A stretch of DNA of 64,000 nt from Larkinella punicea (GTDB lineage: Bacteria > Bacteroidota > Bacteroidia > Cytophagales > Spirosomataceae): contig NZ_QOWE01000010.1 in the NCBI RefSeq assembly GCF_003334855.1, forward strand, positions 222,734-286,733, written 5' to 3'. The notes below the pieces were generated by a model. The model saw only the letters and a program-made list of their open reading frames with translations, was not told the origin of the DNA and did not search any database. Shown here piece by piece: positions 26,283-35,800 of the stretch (position 1 is the stretch's first letter; each line of letters begins with the position of its first letter). A program made the position numbers and the translations under genes.

Positions 26283-26678
26283 ATGAAATCAATTATCGCT
26301 TCCGCTTTCCTCGCTTTGACCGTTGCCACTACTTCATCCAGCTTTGCGGCTGATCACAAAGAAACCGCCGGGGCTCAATCTACGTACCAATCGGTCGTTT
26401 ACCCGGTGATCAACACGTCGAAAATTCGGGTGAATGTTAACAAGGACAAAAATGCCAAAATCAATGTCACGCTGAAAAATGAATCCGGCGAGATCCTGGC
26501 TTCGGAAAAATTGGGAAAAGGCCACGAGTCCTCGGCCATTCGATTTGACCTGAACCAACTGCAGGACGGTATTTATCAGGTTGAAATTTCGGACGGCAAC
26601 ACCAAACAGGTGAAAGAAGTAAAGTTGCAGACCTCATCGCCAACGGTGACTACGGAACGTCACATCGCCATGAACTAA
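26283..26678 (+). CDS. Small secreted Ig-like protein of unknown function
   Basis: 131 residues with a clear signal peptide (MKSIIASAFLALTVATTSSSFAA). The mature part is strand-rich: KIRVNVNKDKNAKINVTLKN, GEILASEKLGKG, FDLNQLQDGIYQVEISDG. This spacing is like DUF3244/T9SS-tail-like single Ig domains common in Spirosomaceae. The A-rich leader (26235-26282, many CAACA words) looks unstructured and may favour high translation. It has its own strong terminator. No function is assigned. Confidence 0.75.
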   Translation: MKSIIASAFLALTVATTSSSFAADHKETAGAQSTYQSVVYPVINTSKIRVNVNKDKNAKINVTLKNESGEILASEKLGKGHESSAIRFDLNQLQDGIYQVEISDGNTKQVKEVKLQTSSPTVTTERHIAMN

Positions 26679-26701
26679 GACCCGAAATCTTCGGGTGATA
26701 A

Positions 26702-26737
26702 ACCAAAGAAGCCGACTTTTCAGTCGGCTTCTTTGGT
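26702..26737. terminator. Intrinsic terminator of the small secreted protein gene
   Basis: 16-bp perfect arms (ACCAAAGAAGCCGACT and complement) around a TTTC loop, 23 bp past the stop at 26678 and before the end of the convergent SDR gene. It can serve both strands. Confidence 0.9.
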
Positions 26738-26754
26738 ATTTAAAAGTCATTCTC

Positions 26755-27471
26755 TCATTTGCCACCGGGCCGGGAAGGGCGCACCTCGATCTTGCTGGGG
26801 AGCGTCCGGGCGGGCATCCGAATCAGGTCAGCAACGATCTGGCCGATGTCTTCGGGCTGGATTTTCCAGGCGTCTTTTTCACTCGGCTCGTGGTTGTTGA
26901 AATACGAAGCCACCGAACCGGGCATGATGGTCGTCACCTTGATGCCTTCGCTGCGCAGGTCGAGCATCAGCGCCTGGGAAAAACCGACCAGCCCGAATTT
27001 GCTGGCGTTGTAGGCCGTGCCGTTTTCGAAGAAGTTGGTGCCGGCCAGACTCGAAATCGTGATAAAATAGCCTTCCGACTTTTTCAACTCGTCCAGCGTT
27101 GCCTTGATCGAATTGAAAACACCGGTCAGGTTGATGTCGATGGTTTCCTGCCATTGGTCGGAGGTCAGTTCCTGAATCGGCGCAAAGTGACCCACCCCCG
27201 CGTTGGCGATCACGTAATCCAGCCGACCCCACTGCTGGGTGATGGCATCGACAGCGCGTTGCTGGGACACCAGATCGCGGACGTCGGCGGCAATGCCCAG
27301 TGCAAAACCGTCTTTGATTTTGTTGAGCGAAGCGGCCGCTTCCTCGGCTGCTTCCTGCGAGCGGCTGGTGATGGCCACCCGGATTCCTTCGTTGATCAAT
27401 ACTTCGGCAATGCCGTATCCAATGCCTTTCGATCCGCCGGTAACGAGGGCGGTTTTGATGATTTCTGCCAT
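26755..27471 (-). CDS. Short-chain dehydrogenase/reductase
   Basis: 238 residues with TGGSKGIGYG (cofactor), NAGVGHF, TISSLAG (Ser), and YNASKFG (Tyr, Lys). This subgroup is close to 3-ketoacyl-ACP-reductase-like or sepiapterin-type SDRs, often labelled only as SDR. It is cytoplasmic. It is alone between convergent and divergent neighbours, so context gives no substrate. Confidence 0.85.
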   Translation of the reverse strand: MAEIIKTALVTGGSKGIGYGIAEVLINEGIRVAITSRSQEAAEEAAASLNKIKDGFALGIAADVRDLVSQQRAVDAITQQWGRLDYVIANAGVGHFAPIQELTSDQWQETIDINLTGVFNSIKATLDELKKSEGYFITISSLAGTNFFENGTAYNASKFGLVGFSQALMLDLRSEGIKVTTIMPGSVASYFNNHEPSEKDAWKIQPEDIGQIVADLIRMPARTLPSKIEVRPSRPGGK

Positions 27472-27610
27472 ACTGCTAAAAAAATAAAAATGAGTACTTG
27501 ACGCTTGGTTAAGCTGAAGAGATAACCGTGAGTTTTACGGGAAAGTTTGGTTCATCTCAGTAACCGGTATCAGGATATTGCTTTTGAAGGAGTGATCTAA
27601 ACCTTATTCC

Positions 27611-28375
27611 ATGAAATTCCTTTTCCTTTTAAGCGCACTTTTAGTTATTAACCACACCGCCTTCTCCCAAACAATCCCTTCCAAAGTCTATTCCTGGGAA
27701 AAAGCGCCGGTGGTCAAAAAAGACGGCGTGATCGATCGGACGATTCTGGAAGGCACCACGCGGGATTTCAATGGTTTTTCCGTCCACGGCATCACGCTTC
27801 CTCCCAACCGAGCCCCGCAACCCGCCCAAACGCTGGACGATGAGATTCTGATCATTGTCAAAACCGGAGAGCTGACGGTTTCGCTCGGAAGCCGGATCAA
27901 AACCCTGGGCCCCGGCAGTGTGGTGCTGATCATGCCCGGCGATGCCCACCGGCTTGAAAACAAAAGTGCCGCGCCCGTCACGTATCACCTCATGCGGTAT
28001 ACCTCGAAAGAAGTGCCGGATCTGGATTTAGAACAAATGAAAGGGCAATCGTTCTGGGTCGACTGGAAGGATGTGGCGTATCAACCCAACGCCAAAGGCG
28101 GTCGGCGCAACATCTTCGACCGCGCAACGGTGATGTGTAAACGTTTCGAGATGCACGTTACGACGCTCAACGAAGGCTTGTGGAGTCATCCGCCACACAC
28201 CCACCGGGCCGCTGAAATCCTGCTCCTGATTGAAAATACCGCCCAGGAAAGCATCGATGGCGTGATGCAATCGGCGAAAGTCGGCGATATTATTTTCCTG
28301 GAATCCAACGTTCCCCACGGTATTTTGAATACCACCCAAGGGTCGTGTACGTATTTCGCGTTTCAGTTTGAGTAG
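27611..28375 (+). CDS. Secreted two-cupin protein
   Basis: 254 residues with a signal peptide (MKFLFLLSALLVINHTAFSQ). Two cupin units are visible: the first with LDDEILIIVKTGELTVSLGS and PGSVVLIMPGDAHRLEN, the second with HPPHTHRAAEILLLIEN and VGDIIFLESNVPHGILN. The second has the complete metal set (H-x-H, E, H); the first retains only the late His. This order resembles ureidoglycine-aminohydrolase-type bicupins but the protein is exported, so that reaction is not claimed. The metal site suggests an enzyme or binding protein in the periplasm. Confidence 0.8.
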   Translation: MKFLFLLSALLVINHTAFSQTIPSKVYSWEKAPVVKKDGVIDRTILEGTTRDFNGFSVHGITLPPNRAPQPAQTLDDEILIIVKTGELTVSLGSRIKTLGPGSVVLIMPGDAHRLENKSAAPVTYHLMRYTSKEVPDLDLEQMKGQSFWVDWKDVAYQPNAKGGRRNIFDRATVMCKRFEMHVTTLNEGLWSHPPHTHRAAEILLLIENTAQESIDGVMQSAKVGDIIFLESNVPHGILNTTQGSCTYFAFQFE

Positions 28376-28427
28376 CGGCTGGATTGACAGTCAATATCAT
28401 TCAAAAACGCTCCTCGATTTTCAATAT

Positions 28428-28602
28428 GCCCCACGAGGGGCAAAACAGCGCAGCGTCGGTAGCCAAAGGGTTACGAATTTCCACGCGTGCCGTGAGGTAC
28501 GCGACCGTCAGATTTCTGTGAATGGTTGCGTGCCTGACAGCACGCCGTGGTGCGGAATGCTCGTATTGGCTACCGAAGCTGCGCTGTTTAATCCCTACGG
28601 GA
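28428..28602. repeat. Nested palindromic repeat, copy B
   Basis: Outer arms 28443-28464 and 28568-28589 pair at 21 of 22 positions (AAACAGCGCAGC.TCGGTAGCC). Inner arms 28485-28506 and 28524-28545 share the core GCGTGCC..GAGGTACGCGACC. The end mini-palindromes are GCCCCACGAGGGGC and TCCCTACGGGA, the latter followed by CAACCG as in copy A. It lies between the cupin and MocR genes, which converge on it. Confidence 0.85.
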
Positions 28603-28630
28603 CAACCGACGCGGTTATTTGAATGCATCC

Positions 28631-30100
28631 CTAACCCTTGACCAATTTCCGCAGAATCGCCACACTTTGTTCCAACTCGGTTTCGGTGCTGGATGCGAAC
28701 CCCAACCGGGTGCTGTTCAACGCTTTCCCGGGCGGATTGTGCGCCAATCCATCCGAAAAGGTCAGCCCTTCCACTTTGGCTTTTTGGGCGAGTTGGGCGA
28801 GCTCGATCTGGGGATCGAATTTCGCCCAAACCGCCAGACCGCCATCCGGTTTAACAAATTGCAAACTACCCGCTAACGCACTGGTTAGCAATGAACAGAA
28901 GTAGTTACATCGGGACAGATAGGTCTGGTGCGCCTTTTTTAAATGCCGTCGCATATCGCCGTTTCGGAACAACTGCCCAATCGCAAATTCCAGCATCGCG
29001 TCGCCCTGCCGGTCGATGATCCGTCGCAAGCGGGCCAGTTCGTCGATGACGGTTTCGGACGCTACCACGTAACCAATCCGAAAAGCCGGGGCCACCGATT
29101 TCGACAACGAGCCGATGTAGATGACCATGCCATTTGGGTCGGCACTGGCGAGCGGCAAAACCGGTCGGCGGAGGTAGTGGAACTCATAATCGTAATCATC
29201 TTCCAGAATGACAAAACCGTGTTGCTGACTCAGTTGCAACAACCGGAGTCGCCGGTCGGGCGGCAAGGTAACCGTGGTCGGATAATGGTGGTGGGGCGTC
29301 ACATACACCAGCCGAACCGGGCGACGCTGGCAAAGCTCCGCCAGCGCTTCCACATCCAGACCGTGCTGGTCGACGGGAACGGTCAGCAATTCGGCCCCGG
29401 CTTGCTGGAAATTCATGTTGGCCCCCGACCAGTTGGTTTCGCCCACCACCGCCGTCTGACCCGGTTTCAGCAGCAGCGTGCTGGCCAGGTGAATACCCAT
29501 CATGCTGCCGCGCGAAATCAGGATGTTGTCGGCGGTTGTTCGCAACGCCCGGGTTTCGTTCAGGAAAACCGATAATTCTTCGCGCAAAAGCCGATTGCCC
29601 TTCGGATCGCCGTAACCAAAATGCTGCTGCGGATTTCCCCAGCGAAAATAGCTCCGGTACGCGCGGGCCAGTTCCTCCATCGGGGCCAGCCGGATGTCCG
29701 GAAAACCGTCGTCCAGTCGCAGCCCCTCTCCCATCAACAGCAACGGACGAACCAGGTGCGGCTTGGATTCGAACGGAAAACCGGGTTCGCGATGCGTCCG
29801 TTGCCCATCAATCTCTTTACCAAGGGTTTGCGGCCGAACCAGCGGCAACGGATCGGCCACAAACGTGCCGCTGCCCGCCCGCGATTCGAGCCAGCCTTCC
29901 GCCAGCAGTTCGTCGTAAGCCGCAATGATCGTTTTGCGGTGAAGCTGGAGCAGCTCGGCCAACTGCCGTGTTCCCGGCAACTTCTGGCCGGTTTTTAAAA
30001 TACCATCGCCGATCAGCCGCCGGAGTTGTTCGGCCAGTTGCAGGTAAATCGAGGCTTCGGCAGATTTATCAATGGAAATCAGGGTTCTGAAAGGCAGCAT
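28631..30100 (-). CDS. MocR/PdxR-type GntR-aminotransferase regulator
   Basis: 489 residues: an N-terminal GntR winged helix (1-78; IYLQLAEQLRRLIGDGILKTGQKLPGTRQLAELLQL), a linker, then a type-I aminotransferase fold (about 115-489) with the PLP-binding Lys334 in IGSLSKSVAP and DDYDYEF before it. MocR regulators sense PLP or amino acids bound to this domain and act on divergent genes. Here the divergent neighbour is a PNPOx-fold flavoprotein, and the 87-bp gap holds repeated half-sites. This fits control of B6 salvage or a related pathway. It looks intact. Confidence 0.92.
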   Translation of the reverse strand: MLPFRTLISIDKSAEASIYLQLAEQLRRLIGDGILKTGQKLPGTRQLAELLQLHRKTIIAAYDELLAEGWLESRAGSGTFVADPLPLVRPQTLGKEIDGQRTHREPGFPFESKPHLVRPLLLMGEGLRLDDGFPDIRLAPMEELARAYRSYFRWGNPQQHFGYGDPKGNRLLREELSVFLNETRALRTTADNILISRGSMMGIHLASTLLLKPGQTAVVGETNWSGANMNFQQAGAELLTVPVDQHGLDVEALAELCQRRPVRLVYVTPHHHYPTTVTLPPDRRLRLLQLSQQHGFVILEDDYDYEFHYLRRPVLPLASADPNGMVIYIGSLSKSVAPAFRIGYVVASETVIDELARLRRIIDRQGDAMLEFAIGQLFRNGDMRRHLKKAHQTYLSRCNYFCSLLTSALAGSLQFVKPDGGLAVWAKFDPQIELAQLAQKAKVEGLTFSDGLAHNPPGKALNSTRLGFASSTETELEQSVAILRKLVKG

Positions 30101-30147
30101 ACCGGACTACTTAGTTTTGAGAAACCGGATGATATAGATAGTCCGGT
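30101..30147. promoter_or_regulatory. Candidate MocR operator with three half-sites, and promoter of the flavoprotein gene
   Basis: ACCGGACTA at 30101-30109, ACCGGATGA at 30124-30132 (direct repeat, 23 bp apart) and TAGTCCGGT at 30139-30147 (exact inverted copy of the first). MocR dimers typically bind spaced direct repeats in the divergent region. TAGTTTTG (30112-30119), a TAnnTTTG match for the + strand gene, lies between the first two half-sites, so binding would directly affect the promoter. The first half-site touches the regulator's start codon. Confidence 0.6.
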
Positions 30148-30187
30148 AAAGATGCAAATTTGCAGGGCAACTCACAATTTTAGACCC

Positions 30188-30808
30188 ATGCAAACTCCAC
30201 GTACCACACCCAGCCGCTCGGCGAAACGGGCTCATTATGAAGCCGAAACGATTTATTCCATTCTCGATGAAGCCCTCTATTGCACCATCAGTTATGCCAT
30301 CGATGGACAGCCGGGATCGATTCCGACGGCCTATGCCCGGGTGGGCAACCGGCTGTTGATTCACGGATCGGTGGGCAGTCATTTTATTCGGGAAGTCGAA
30401 AAAGGCATTCCGGTTTGTATTTCCGTAACCCTGCTCGACGGCCTGGTGCTGGCGAAATCGGGGTTCAGCCACTCGGTCAACTACCGCTCCGTCATCATTT
30501 TTGCCACCGCCGAAAAAGTGGAGGACTATGACCAAAAAGTGGAAGCGTTGATGCTCATTACCAATAAATTGATTCCGGAACGGTGGGTTGATTTGCGGAA
30601 GGAAACGGAAAGTGAAATCCGAAAAACAACGGTTTTGTCGTTCTCGCTGGACGAAGCTTCCGCCAAAATCCGGACGGGTGGCCCCAACGACGAACCGGAA
30701 GATCGGGAGTTACCAATCTGGTCGGGCGTCATTCCACTGGAAACCGTTCGTCGGGCGGCTATTCCCGATGAATCGAGCGTGGCTTTACCCCTGCCTCCCT
30801 ATCTTTAG
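30188..30808 (+). CDS. Pyridoxamine-5'-phosphate-oxidase-fold flavoprotein
   Basis: Start at 30188 (MQTPRTTPSRSAKRAHYE); a longer frame from 30026 would cover the operator and the MocR gene and is rejected. About 206 residues: the split-barrel FMN-binding fold shows AETIYSILDEALYCTISY, IPTAYARVGNRLLIHGSVGSH, PVCISVTLLDGLVLAKSGF and SVNYRSVIIFATAEKVED, as in the nitroimidazole-resistance/PNPOx-like group. Such proteins bind FMN or F420. The pairing with a PLP-sensing MocR regulator suggests a B6-vitamer or related redox role. A hairpin follows at 30882. Confidence 0.82.
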   Translation: MQTPRTTPSRSAKRAHYEAETIYSILDEALYCTISYAIDGQPGSIPTAYARVGNRLLIHGSVGSHFIREVEKGIPVCISVTLLDGLVLAKSGFSHSVNYRSVIIFATAEKVEDYDQKVEALMLITNKLIPERWVDLRKETESEIRKTTVLSFSLDEASAKIRTGGPNDEPEDRELPIWSGVIPLETVRRAAIPDESSVALPLPPYL

Positions 30809-30881
30809 TAAGAACAGCGTATAACGACATTACGAATGAACATTGTTTTTTTAAGAGTAGGAATTTTACATTCTCACGTTT

Positions 30882-30917
30882 AACAGGAGTCCGGAAGCTA
30901 TCGTCCGGGCTCCTGTT
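30882..30917 (+). terminator. Hairpin before the sigma-factor gene
   Basis: Arms AACAGGAGTCCGG (30882-30894) and CCGGGCTCCTGTT (30905-30917) pair at 12 of 13 positions, the mismatch being T opposite G. It probably ends the flavoprotein transcript. It stops 2 bp before the first ATG of the sigma gene (30920). Confidence 0.6.
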
Positions 30918-30919
30918 GT

Positions 30920-31531
30920 ATGAAGACCAGTGGAAATGCGTCGGCCGGAATGGACTTGCTGTTTTGGGAGCAGCTCAAAACCGGGAACGAAACCGGTTTG
31001 CGGAAATTGATTGAGAAGTATTTCAACGCTTTGCAGAACTACGGCTACAAATTTCTGCGGGATGAAGACTTCGTCAAGGACTGTGTTCAGGAGGTGTTCA
31101 TCGAAATCTGGAACCGGCGCGAACGCGTGGCGGTCCCCGACAGCGTCCGGGCCTACCTGCTCAGTTCTGTCCGCAAGCGGGTGTTGCGCGAAGGCTACCG
31201 GCAGCGCATCAACCGGGACGACGAACCGACAGACCTCGAAAATGACCTGAATTTTGTGGAATTCTCACCGGAATGGTCGGTTATCGAACAGGAAAGTCTG
31301 GCCGAAACCACCAAACGGATTGCCGATTCGCTGAATCAGTTGCCCAAACGGCAGCGCGAAGTCATTTACCTCCGCTATTACCAAAACCTCGAACGCGACG
31401 AAATTGCCGAAATTATGGGCGTCAACCCCCAGTCGGTATCGAACCTGTTGCAGGCTGCCTTCAAAACCTTCCGCGACAACTGGGTCGGTTTTATCCTTTT
31501 TATCGACTTGATCAAAACCAGCACTTTTTAA
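30920..31531 (+). CDS. ECF (RpoE-type) sigma factor
   Basis: Up to 203 residues; Met11 (30950) is an equally possible start because the first ATG abuts a hairpin. Sigma region 2 is visible in ALQNYGYKFLRDEDFVKDCVQEVFIEIWNRR and region 4 in LPKRQREVIYLRYYQNLERDEIAEIMGVNPQSVSNLLQ. This is the Bacteroidota SusC-linked ECF group: it is held by the FecR anti-sigma factor encoded next and released when the STN-bearing SusC binds its ligand. The order sigma, FecR, SusC, SusD is complete here, so self-contained regulation of the following genes is expected. Confidence 0.93.
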   Translation: MKTSGNASAGMDLLFWEQLKTGNETGLRKLIEKYFNALQNYGYKFLRDEDFVKDCVQEVFIEIWNRRERVAVPDSVRAYLLSSVRKRVLREGYRQRINRDDEPTDLENDLNFVEFSPEWSVIEQESLAETTKRIADSLNQLPKRQREVIYLRYYQNLERDEIAEIMGVNPQSVSNLLQAAFKTFRDNWVGFILFIDLIKTSTF

Positions 31532-31600
31532 ATAAACGGACATGGGCGGGTATCAAAACGAATCATCCGCCATCTGTTCATAGCATGAACGCTTACCACC

Positions 31601-32710
31601 ATGAGGACGCCCGATTATCGAAACTACAGCGTTGACGATTTGACGCGGGACGAGTACTTCCGGCATTGGGTCATCGACCGCAACGCCCAGAGTGGCGCGT
31701 TCTGGTCGGAATGGCTGGCCGAAAATCCGGATTGCACCGACAAAGTGCAGGTAGCCCGGGCTTTTTTGCAGGCGCTGGAGGAGAAAAATACCGCCTTACA
31801 ACCGGCAGAACTGGATCAGATTTTTAATAATATCGTTCAATCCAATCAGCCGAACGTCGTTCCGTTGTGGCAAACTACGGTTTTTCGGGTGGCGGCTTCC
31901 CTTCTGCTTTTTGTTGGTTTGGGTTATCTGGCGTTCACCTATGCCGTTAAATCCGATGCGCGCCGACTGGCCGACTCCCGGCTTTCGGCCCTTGAAAACC
32001 TCAGCCCCGCCCTGGCGAGCGATTACACCGAAACCGTCAACGAAAGTTCCGAACCCCGGACGTTTGTGCTCCACGACAGCAGCACGGTGATCCTGTATCC
32101 CAATGGAACGCTGCGGTATCCGAATCTTTTTTCGGCCACCAAACGGGAAGTTTACCTGAGCGGGCGGGCGTTTTTTTCGGTTAAGAAAAATCCAAAAATG
32201 CCGTTCTGGGTGTATACCGACCAGATTTCGACCCAGGTGCTGGGCACCAGTTTTCTGATTACGACGGGTGAAACCAATGCCAAAGTAGAGGTTCGGTCGG
32301 GCCGGGTGTCGGTGTATATGCGGAAAGATGTGGAGAAAGAACAGCCCGCCCGCAAGAACGAGTCGGTCGGCATGGTGCTGACGCCTAACCAGCAGGTGGT
32401 GTTCTCGACGACCGATAAACGACTCGTGAAATCCGTCGTGGAGCAACCGATTACGCTTCAGAAAGTTACGAAAGAGGCTTACATTTTTGAAGAAGCACCG
32501 GTTTCGGAGGTGTTTTCGTTGCTGGAAAAAACGTACGGACTGACGTTCATTTACGATGCGGCCAACCTGAAAGACTGCTACCTGACGGCCAATCTCGCCG
32601 GTGAATCGCTGTTTGAAAAACTGAATCTGATCTGTAAAATCACCCGCTCGTCCTACGAAATGGTGGACGGGCAGATCGTTATTCACAGCGAAGGGTGTGA
32701 AAATAACTAG
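31601..32710 (+). CDS. FecR-family anti-sigma factor
   Basis: 369 residues: cytoplasmic N-terminal part (about 1-90, RDEYFRHWVIDRN, FWSEWLAENP) that binds sigma, one membrane helix (about 93-115; VFRVAASLLLFVGLGYLAFTY), a FecR domain (about 150-250; FVLHDSSTVILYPNGTLRYP, REVYLSGRAFFSVKKNPKMPF, VLGTSFLITT) and a C-terminal DUF4974-type domain (APVSEVFSLLEKTYGLTFIYDA). It relays the signal from the SusC N-terminal domain in the periplasm to the sigma factor. It is complete and 69 bp downstream of sigma. Confidence 0.93.
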   Translation: MRTPDYRNYSVDDLTRDEYFRHWVIDRNAQSGAFWSEWLAENPDCTDKVQVARAFLQALEEKNTALQPAELDQIFNNIVQSNQPNVVPLWQTTVFRVAASLLLFVGLGYLAFTYAVKSDARRLADSRLSALENLSPALASDYTETVNESSEPRTFVLHDSSTVILYPNGTLRYPNLFSATKREVYLSGRAFFSVKKNPKMPFWVYTDQISTQVLGTSFLITTGETNAKVEVRSGRVSVYMRKDVEKEQPARKNESVGMVLTPNQQVVFSTTDKRLVKSVVEQPITLQKVTKEAYIFEEAPVSEVFSLLEKTYGLTFIYDAANLKDCYLTANLAGESLFEKLNLICKITRSSYEMVDGQIVIHSEGCENN

Positions 32711-32736
32711 TTATAATTGAACCGATTAGGCCAATG

Positions 32737-32774
32737 CAGTAAATTTTTTCTAAAAAAATTACTGAAAAACAGTA
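32737..32774 (+). promoter_or_regulatory. Two overlapping inverted repeats before the second SusC gene
   Basis: CAGTAAATTTTTT/AAAAAAATTACTG (32737-32764) is followed by TACTGAAAAACAGTA (32760-32774), sharing ACTG. The sites lie between FecR and SusC. They could be a weak terminator or a protein-binding site, possibly the ECF-dependent promoter region; no consensus is known to me for comparison. Confidence 0.4.
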
Positions 32775-32817
32775 TCCAACTACCGCTGTCGCTATCCATG
32801 AGCAAACCCCTTTTCTC

Positions 32818-35800
32818 ATGGATAGACTTTATAAAAAGCCCCTTTCCTTCCGGACCCTCATGAAACTATCGGTTATTCAGCTTCTGATGACGATCCTGTT
32901 TATGGGTGCCACGTATGCCCACGATGCCAACGGCCAGGAAGTACTGGATCAACGCATCGCGGTGAAAGCCGAAACCACCAACCTGAAAAAAGCACTGACG
33001 TTTCTGGAGCGCCATGCCAACGTCCTTTTCATTTACAATCCGCGCGAAATTCAGGTCAACCAGAAGGTCACGCTGGAAAACCGGTTTGTAACCCTCAAGG
33101 AAACGCTCAACGATTTGCTGACTCCGCTTCATATTCGCTATGAAGTAAGCGGGAAGCAGATCGCGCTATTCAAAATGAACGGAACGGGCAGCACGCTCCC
33201 GCTGAACACCCTGATTACCAGCGAGGTTCTGGCCGATCTGACCATATCCGGTACGGTTTCCGACGAAAAAGGCGAAGGCTTGCCGGGCGTCAGCGTGCTG
33301 GTGAAAGGCACGACGCGCGGCACGACGACCAATGGCGACGGGAAATACCAGATTGTGGTTCCCAATGAATCGGCCGTTCTGGTTTTCAGTTTTGTCGGGT
33401 TTATTTCGCAGGAAATGGCCGTCGAGAAACGCACCAGCCTCAACGTTTCGTTGAAAACCGACAACAAGAGCCTGGAGGAAGTCGTCGTGGTGGGCTACGG
33501 TACGGTGAAAAAATCGGATCTGACGGGGTCGGTTGCCAAAGTCGGCGAAGCCAACATCAAGGCCACGCCCATTCCTTCGCTCGACCGGGCCATGCAGGGC
33601 CGCGCTGCGGGGGTTCAGGTGGTGTCTAATTCGGCCCGGCCCGGCGGAAACTCCACCATCCGGATTCGGGGTTCGGGTTCGGTCAATGCCGGCAATGATC
33701 CGCTCTACGTCATCGACGGTTTTCCGACTACGGGTCTGAACTCCATCAACACCGACGACATTGAGTCCATTGAAATCCTAAAAGATGCGTCGGCAACCGC
33801 CATTTACGGTTCCCGGGGTTCCAATGGCGTGGTGCTCGTCACGACCAAACGCGGCAAGGCCGGCAAGGCGGTGATCAGCTACGAAGGCTATTACGGAAAC
33901 CAGTCCGTGCGCCGGACGCTCCCGATGCTCAACGCCCGCCAGTTTGCCGAACTGGTCAACGACGCCCAGATCAACAATGGCGGCAAGGCGTATTTTGACG
34001 GCAGCACGGCGGATCGTCCGCTGGTTTCTACCCTGGGCGAAGGCACCGACTGGCAGAGCGTCGTTATGCGGGATGCGCCCATCCAGAACCACCAGCTTTC
34101 GGTTTCGGGGGGTGCTGAAAAATCCCGTTATGCGGTGTCCTTCGGCTATTACGGCCAGGATGGCATTCTGCTGAAATCGGATTTCAAACGCTACACGCTG
34201 CGGGCCAACCTCGACAACGATCTGACTTCGCGTCTGAAAGTGGGCGTCACCATGCAGGGCGCCTATACGCTGACCAACAACCCACGCACCGAGACCGATG
34301 GCAACCTGGCCGTGAGCGGAATCATCAGCTCGGCCCTGAATTATTCCCCCACGTTTCCGGTGCGGAATGCGGACGGAAGCTACTACAAAAACCAGGGTGC
34401 CCTGAACGGCCTGGGTGCCGACAATCCGCTGGCCGTCGCCAATGAATTTACGGACAAAACCGCCCTCATCCGCATCCTGGCCAATGCCTACGTGGATTAC
34501 AAAATCATCGAAGGGCTGACCTTCCGGACCAGTTTTGGTACGGATTTGCAAAGCTCGAAAAACAATTACTACGTCACCCGGTTGGCGGTGGTGGGCGCGA
34601 GTCTGGGCGGTAGTGCCTCCGTATCCAACTCCCAAAGTGTCAACTGGCTGAACGAAAACATCCTGAATTACACCCGGCAACTCGCTCCAAAACACAGCCT
34701 GAATGCGGTTTTGGGCTATACGATTCAGGGCCTGGCTGTCGAAAGTGTGGTGGCCAATGCCAACACCTTTTCCGACGACTTTGCTTCGTATAATAACCTC
34801 GCAGCCGGTTCGACGCTGGTGGCCCCGCGCTCCGGGAGCAGCGACTGGCGGCTGATTTCGTATCTGGCGCGGGTCAATTACGGCTTCGACGACCGCTTTC
34901 TGCTGACGCTGACCGGTCGCCGGGATGGGTCATCGCGGTTTGGTCCGAATAACAAATTCGGCTTCTTTCCGTCGGGTGCCATCGCCTGGAAACTCGCTAA
35001 TGAACCCTGGCTGAAAGACCTCACGTTTATTTCCGATGCCAAACTGCGGGCCAGCTACGGCCTGTCCGGAAATCAGGAAATCGGGAACTACCAGTACCTG
35101 GCCAACATCAGCTCGGCACCTTACGTGATCGGCGGGGCGCTGAACGTCGGATCGGCCACGGCGGGCATTGGCAACCCCGATTTACGCTGGGAAAAAAACG
35201 CCCAATTTGACGTTGGTTTTGACGTCGGTTTGTTCAATAACCGCGTTCAGGTGTCGGCCGATTATTACATCAAAAAGACCTCTGATCTGCTTTTCAACGT
35301 GGGTGTCCCTACTTCCTCCGGTTTTTCCACCACGCTGAAAAACCTGGGTAGTGTTCGCAACAAAGGGTTCGAATTTTCGATGAATACGATCAATGTGGAC
35401 CAGGGCGGTTTTCGCTGGACGTCGGAATTCAACATCTCCTTCAACCGGAACAAAATCCTGTTCCTGGATGGCCGGAAAGAATTCAGAACGGGTTCGGATG
35501 CCACCATTTCCAACACCACCCAAAACCCGATTTTGCTGCGGGTCGATAGTCCGCTGGGCAATTTCTTCGGACTGGTTACCAACGGCATTTTCCAGAATCA
35601 GGCGGAAGTCGATGGGTCGGCCCAGAAAACGGCCAAACCGGGTGATCTGCGGTATGTGGACCGGAATGGCGATGGCGTGATCAACGATGCCGACCGCGAC
35701 ATCATCGGCAACAGCAACCCGGATTTCTTCGGCGGGCTGAACAACACGTTTTCCTACAAAGGCTTCGACCTGAACATTTTTGTGCAAGGCTCGTACGGCA

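Noticed and set aside
22186..28602. CRISPR array or riboswitch
   Set aside because: The repeats are palindromic, widely spaced and not in an array; no known riboswitch core is recognisable and they lie mostly downstream of genes.
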